A DNA stretch of 64,000 nucleotides from Tetmemena sp. SeJ-2015 (taxonomy: Eukaryota > Ciliophora > Spirotrichea > Sporadotrichida > Oxytrichidae), in the NCBI GenBank assembly GCA_027382625.1, contig JAJKFJ010021607.1, positions 25,755-89,754 on the forward strand. The letters are read 5' to 3'. Positions 59,483 through 64,000 of the stretch are shown here, in pieces. The position numbers and the translations under genes are program-made. Under the pieces are notes generated by a model, which worked only from the letters and a program-made list of their open reading frames with translations, was not told the origin of the DNA and made no database searches. How positions within the stretch are numbered: position 1 is the first letter of the stretch; every line of letters starts with the position of its first letter.

Positions 59483-61006
59483 TCATGATACATTGACATA
59501 TCCTGCATCTAAAAGTCCATCCTCCCTTATCGAAATATAAAACCTGCTGCAGCTATTTAAAGAAACTTCCTTATTATCATAGTCTAGATCTACAATCTAT
59601 CCTATTTGCTACCTCATTAAGAAATTTCTCAAACTTTAGCTCTCTCCTTAGTAACCGACTTATGCAATATCTATGATTTTCAAAATTCCTTTCTCTTATT
59701 CTTTTGAGATGACGACAGGAAAAATATCAACGTTGAAATTTGCGGGAATCTAGAAGAAGATGCCCTATCGAGAAAAACTGACTTTGCCCAATTATTAGCA
59801 TGTAGCGTAATTTACAAGTAGACAATTTGTCTCATTCATAGAAACAAGATGTTACTCATCAACAAATTAAACTTCCAACATTTGATCTTTGATTAACAAA
59901 TGCTGGCTATTTAACAAAGGGATGCTTGGATTATATTTGTATAGAAGCAATTTTATCTATCCATGTAAGAAGCAAAGAAAATGATCTCCTATTTAACTTT
60001 GAGCCTTTTTGTAAAAAGGGTTTTGTATAAAAGTAATGAACTTATCTTTATTAAAGCTCCCTTAATTTCTAACATACTCAGATTTTATAATAATCAAGTT
60101 ACTATCTTAAAATTTCACAGTTTATACTTTATATCCTAAATTAGCAAATAATATTGTATCGTTATTCACTTTGTAACATGAATAGGGTATTTTCTAAAGC
60201 TATTGTATTTATTGAAGTGTATGAAAATCTAGAACCAGGTTGTTTATTATCAAAGTATCATCATATTTGAAGATTAAATTAGGCTCATTATCAAGTAACG
60301 ACTTTATTTCAATTTTAACAGAGTTATTTTGATTATTTCTAAGTTGCAATATTTCACATTCTTGACTGTCTTTAAGCTTCAGAATGAATAAGTCATTCTC
60401 AAGTTAATATATCATTCATTCATATTTTTAAGATTACTGATATATTTTTAGCTATGTCTCAGTTATTAAAAGTTCCTACTTTGGCATATGATTATATATT
60501 TTATAATCTTAAATAGGCAAAAGTGTATTTATAAGATTATCTAATGCACCTTTGAGTTGTTATAGAATAGGAAGATTTTTACTTTAAAACTAATCAAATT
60601 ACGATTGACTATTAATCTTTTCATCTTTGAGTTATTTGATATTTCTTTGAATATCTTATTTGTAGATATTCTATTTCATAAGTTTGGTTATTTTGTAGAT
60701 TACTATTTCTGCATTTTTGATTGCTAGGTTTATCTATTCTGGAATAGATAAGACTAAGTGCTTTAGCTTTTCACAAGAGGACAGAACTGATTATACTAAT
60801 CCTGATAGAGAATTATTTCCACAGATATTATCTAACTACGTTTTGAGTTCTTTGGTTTCCTTCTTTGCTCTTTTTTGTGATTTAGTTTGTCATTTAATTT
60901 TTTATTTTTAGAAAGATTTTTCTTCCTCTACCTTTTATAAAATATTTTCATCATCTTCAATCTCAATAAAGGTCTCACACTTTAATAATTAATCTTAGGT
61001 CTTCAT
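59483..61006 (-). CDS. CPF family protein (array member 4), one unexplained in-frame TGA
   Basis: About 503 codons after removal of a 12-bp element (ATTTA 60880/60892) that contains a TGA. The rest follows member 3: CEKLKHLVLSIPEQINLAIK, QLENDLFILKLKDSQECEIL, YDDTLIINNLVLDF, LIGDH-type blade IGDHFLCFLHGQIKLLLYKY, and the C-terminus FYISIREDGLLDAGYVNVS at TGA 59483-59485. A TGA at 60416-60418 lies in KYE-stop-MIYQLEND, at a position where paralogues have Gln, Ser or Thr. Confidence 0.72.
60880..60896. other. candidate IES (pointer ATTTA / TAAAT)
   Basis: 12 bp removed, including TGA 60890-60892; gives KQKIKSQKRAKKETKEL. Confidence 0.6.
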
Positions 61007-61625
61007 TTTCAAAAATAAAATTTTAAATTTTGCAATTAAATTTAATTATAATTTATAAAATTTAATAAATATTCAAACATGCTTTAAGTTTACTAATTTC
61101 AAGGAAATAATATTAATAAAGATCTTATATAATTATGAAACTGTCTTGATTTAAGACTGAATTTATTTAAGTCGGCCTTATGCTTTTTCTATATCAAGAT
61201 GTTTCACTTCTTTATAATAAATATTTAAGATTATTATTTCTGTTTTTTTTTTTTAATTTCAAATCTCTTTCACAAAATATATTTCATAAACGAATAATTT
61301 GAGCAAATTCTTAAATCATAGACCTCATAAAAAAGATTTTCCTAATGTATGGGAGGGCGGGGATTTTAAACAAAATTCGTAATGTAAATTGAATAAACTT
61401 GTCACAAAAGATTAAATAGATTATTAATTATATTTTGAGAATATATATTTTTATATAAGAGGCTTAATTGGAACTCGATAATAAACTAAATTCAAATAAA
61501 CAGTATTATTAGCTTATTAAAGGTGATAAAGTTGATAAAAATGGTAAATATTTAATTATTATAAATAATTTTTTTAATTAGTTTATAAAATATTTTTAAA
61601 CTTTTAAGATTTTAAAATAACTTTA
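61007..61625. other. intergenic spacer
   Basis: AT-rich spacer with a G-rich patch GGGAGGGCGGGG near 61352. No gene. Confidence 0.5.
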
Positions 61626-63169
61626 TCATGATACATGAGTATATTCAGCAGATAAGAATCCATCTTTTGTTATAGCAATATAGCACCTGCTGCAACTGCT
61701 CGCAGATATTTCACTACTTTCATTATCAATATCCACAATTTATCCTATCTGCTACTTAACCTCGTTAGTATGAAAATTTCTACACTCTCCATGATAACCT
61801 ACTTATGAATAATCCAGAACTCTTATCATTTTGTTGTCTTATTGTTTTTATATTATGACTGGATAAATATCTAGATTAAAATTTACAGGAATCTAGTACA
61901 AGGATTAATGTTGTGAGCAGCTGATCTTCCCCAATTATTAGCAAGACAGATAATTAACTAGCAAACAGTAATGGTGATTAATAGAAATAAGATGAGACTC
62001 ATCAACAAATTGAACTTCCTAGACTTGTTCTTTAATAACTACTTGTTAGTTGTTTATTAAAGGAGAATTTTAAGTGTATTTATAGAGAAGTAACTTTTTC
62101 TATTCATTCAGGAAACATAGGAAATGATCTCCAATAAGATTCTTAGATTTCTTATAGAATGGGTTTTGCAGAAATGTCAAACTCTTGTCTTTATAATTAC
62201 CTCCATTGATTCTAGCATACTCTGATTTTGAAGGGAAAAATTATCCATCAATCAATTTCATAGCTTAGATTCTGTAGTTCTAATAAGCAAAAAGAATTGT
62301 TTCTTCGTTTACATAAAAGCATGAAAACGGAGCTTGCTCAATAGTTTGAATAATTTAAAGCGTTTAAATATCTAGCACCATGTTGTTTATCAAGAGCATA
62401 TTATTAAACTTGAAATAATTTCGGGTGTATTATCCAGCCTTGATTTGACCTCAGTTTTAATCATTCCATTTAATGTCATTGTGAATTTTAAGATTTCGCA
62501 TTCTTCACTGTCCTTCAATTTGAGAAGGAATAAGTCATTCTCAAGCTAAGAGATTAATCAATCATAGATAGAAGATTATTAAACTTGAATTGTATTTGCA
62601 GCAATTTAGATTTCTTGCTTTGGTAAAAGAGAATTAATTTACAAATCTTAAACAGGCAACAGCTTATTGATTAAATTATCAAGAGTATTTTGAAGCTGCT
62701 GCATTACAGGAATATTTTTCATTTCAAATTACTGATTTTATGTTATAGAATCTTCAATAAATTCTCTTTTTAAACTTTTAACATCCCCCTTAAGCAATTC
62801 TTTTTTATGAGTATTCTAGTGAATGAGTTTTGTGATTTTGTAAATGATTGTCTCTGAATTTTTAATGGCTAAGTTTATTTTATCTGGAATAATTTACATT
62901 AAGTGCTTGAGCTTATCACAAGAATTTTAAGCTTAGTCTATCAATCCTTATAATGAGCTGCTTCTATCATTTAAGCATTAAGCCACTTTTTTAAATTTTT
63001 ATTGCTAAGGATTTTATTTTTTAGTCTTTCTGTTTTGTTTATCCTTAATTAAGGATTTATTTTCCTCTTGCTTTTCAAATAAGGGGAGGTCATTGCCAAT
63101 CAGATCAAAATCTTCATTCTTAAATTTATCAGATTTTTAGTTTTATAATTAGAATTAATGGTTTTTCAT
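61626..63169 (-). CDS. CPF family protein (array member 5), in-frame TGA and small indel
   Basis: About 513 codons. It is closest to member 4: CDKLKHLMQIIPDKINLAIK, QLENDLFLLKLKDSEECEIL, FNNMLLINNMVLDI, IGDHFLCFLNEQKKLLLYKY, YCLLVNYLSC and the C-terminus CYIAITKDGFLSAEYTHVS at TGA 61626-61628. A TGA at 62558-62560 sits at the same homologous codon as in member 4. A 2-nt phase change near 62410-62425, just before the FNNM motif, has no good pointer and may be a true indel or sequence error. Confidence 0.7.
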
Positions 63170-63909
63170 TTTTAGTGTTTTTTTTTATTCCTAAGTTTAT
63201 ACAATATTTAGCATTTGAATATATTATGAAGTCTAAATATTCAAAAATTACATAAATGGGTATGAGAATAATTTAATTTTAAATAATCATTAATACATTA
63301 TAGTATTTTTAAAATTTATATTTGGATGAAATCTATAATTTTATTTGTTGATACCTTTATTTATATTTAAAGTGATATAGTAGATTTTTATAATGCAATT
63401 TTATAATCTCTAACCCCCCCCAGAAAATATATAAGCATATAAAATAAGATCTTCATGGCTATCATTTTTTAGAGAAGGAAAATTATCTTATTCTAGAATT
63501 AAACAAAGTAAGAATTTTTTGTCTTTTTTTAAAATTGAATTATTAAAATAATTCTTAGACAATTAAAATCATTAAAAAGCTGCAGCGAATTCTTAAAAGT
63601 ACTCTTCACAAGAGTTTTTATATTTGAAAATCAAAAAGTACATAAAATACCCTTAAAGGTATTTCACTAATTAATTTCTGCATTTCTAAAAATTATTTAA
63701 GTATTTTAAGTTTTTAATTTATATCACTTTCCACTCTATTAAGAATTATCTAGAACAATTATTAAACTCTGAGAGAATCAAAAACCCCATAATATGATAA
63801 GAAAGTGAAAATGAGTTGTGTATAATTAATTTCTTTATTAATACTTATAATCATGCGAGTCAACGCGAAATTTCTCAAAAATAACTACATGATCCATCCT
63901 ATCTCAGTT
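63170..63909. other. intergenic spacer
   Basis: AT-rich spacer with a run of eight C near 63415. No gene. Confidence 0.5.
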
Positions 63910-64000
63910 TCATTTTGACTCTAAGGTATGGATGTAGTCACCCTTATCAGTAGTAATAGCCAGTTCTCAACATCAACTCCATCGCAAAAATGTTGAGAGT
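63910..64000 (-). CDS. CPF family protein (array member 6), C-terminal fragment
   Basis: The minus strand reads LAITTDKGDYIHTLESK and TGA at 63910-63912, the family's C-terminal strand pair. Upstream the frame changes within about 40 bp, near an inverted repeat CTCAACAT/ATGTTGAG (63978-63996), and the gene leaves the window. Confidence 0.5.

Overview
The window looks like germline (micronuclear) DNA of a spirotrich ciliate of the Oxytricha/Stylonychia type. TAA and TAG occur throughout as sense codons that fit glutamine, and TGA is the only stop. Genes are moderately AT-rich and spacers strongly so. Most genes change frame or meet a TGA at points flanked by direct repeats of 3-8 bp. Removing one repeat copy plus the DNA between restores the reading frame and often a recognisable protein. 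This is the MDS/pointer/IES arrangement of a germline genome that is cut and rejoined in the somatic nucleus. About 45 candidate IESs were found, from 4 to about 390 bp. A few canonical GT-AG introns of about 30-60 nt also exist. All joins were read by eye, so individual pointer choices, especially 3-4 bp ones, are provisional.

Layout. 1-23.4 kb (+ strand): a MYST histone acetyltransferase lies inside a tandem series of paralogues, here called CPF (coiled-coil/propeller family), mixed with Q-rich proteins, some with AT-hooks. 23.5-24.9 kb: an N-myristoylated-type WD40 protein. 25.3-27.5 kb and 33.8-36.3 kb: two related MFS transporters with IESs at partly shared positions. 28.6-33.7 kb (- strand): an AT-hook protein and a tubulin-tyrosine-ligase-like enzyme. 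36.4-40 kb: small genes of unknown function, one a membrane protein. 40.5-44.5 kb (+): a long Q/S/N-rich coiled-coil protein. 44.9-48.9 kb (-): another CPF member and a PAP2-type phosphatase. 49.3-52.1 kb (+): an unknown protein and a probable LRR protein. 52.2-64 kb (-): a head-to-tail array of six CPF paralogues, the last cut by the window edge, with one small + strand ORF inside it.

The CPF family is the main feature: 14 members in 64 kb. Each has a variable charged or Q-rich N-terminus, a coiled coil, and a C-terminal beta-propeller-like domain with three recurring motifs. I do not recognise the family. AT-hooks and the MYST enzyme nearby suggest a chromatin theme for the left part, which is inference. 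No tRNA, rRNA, transposase or CRISPR was recognised. One MITE-like element (15963-16345) and one near-perfect hairpin (38842-38906) are present.
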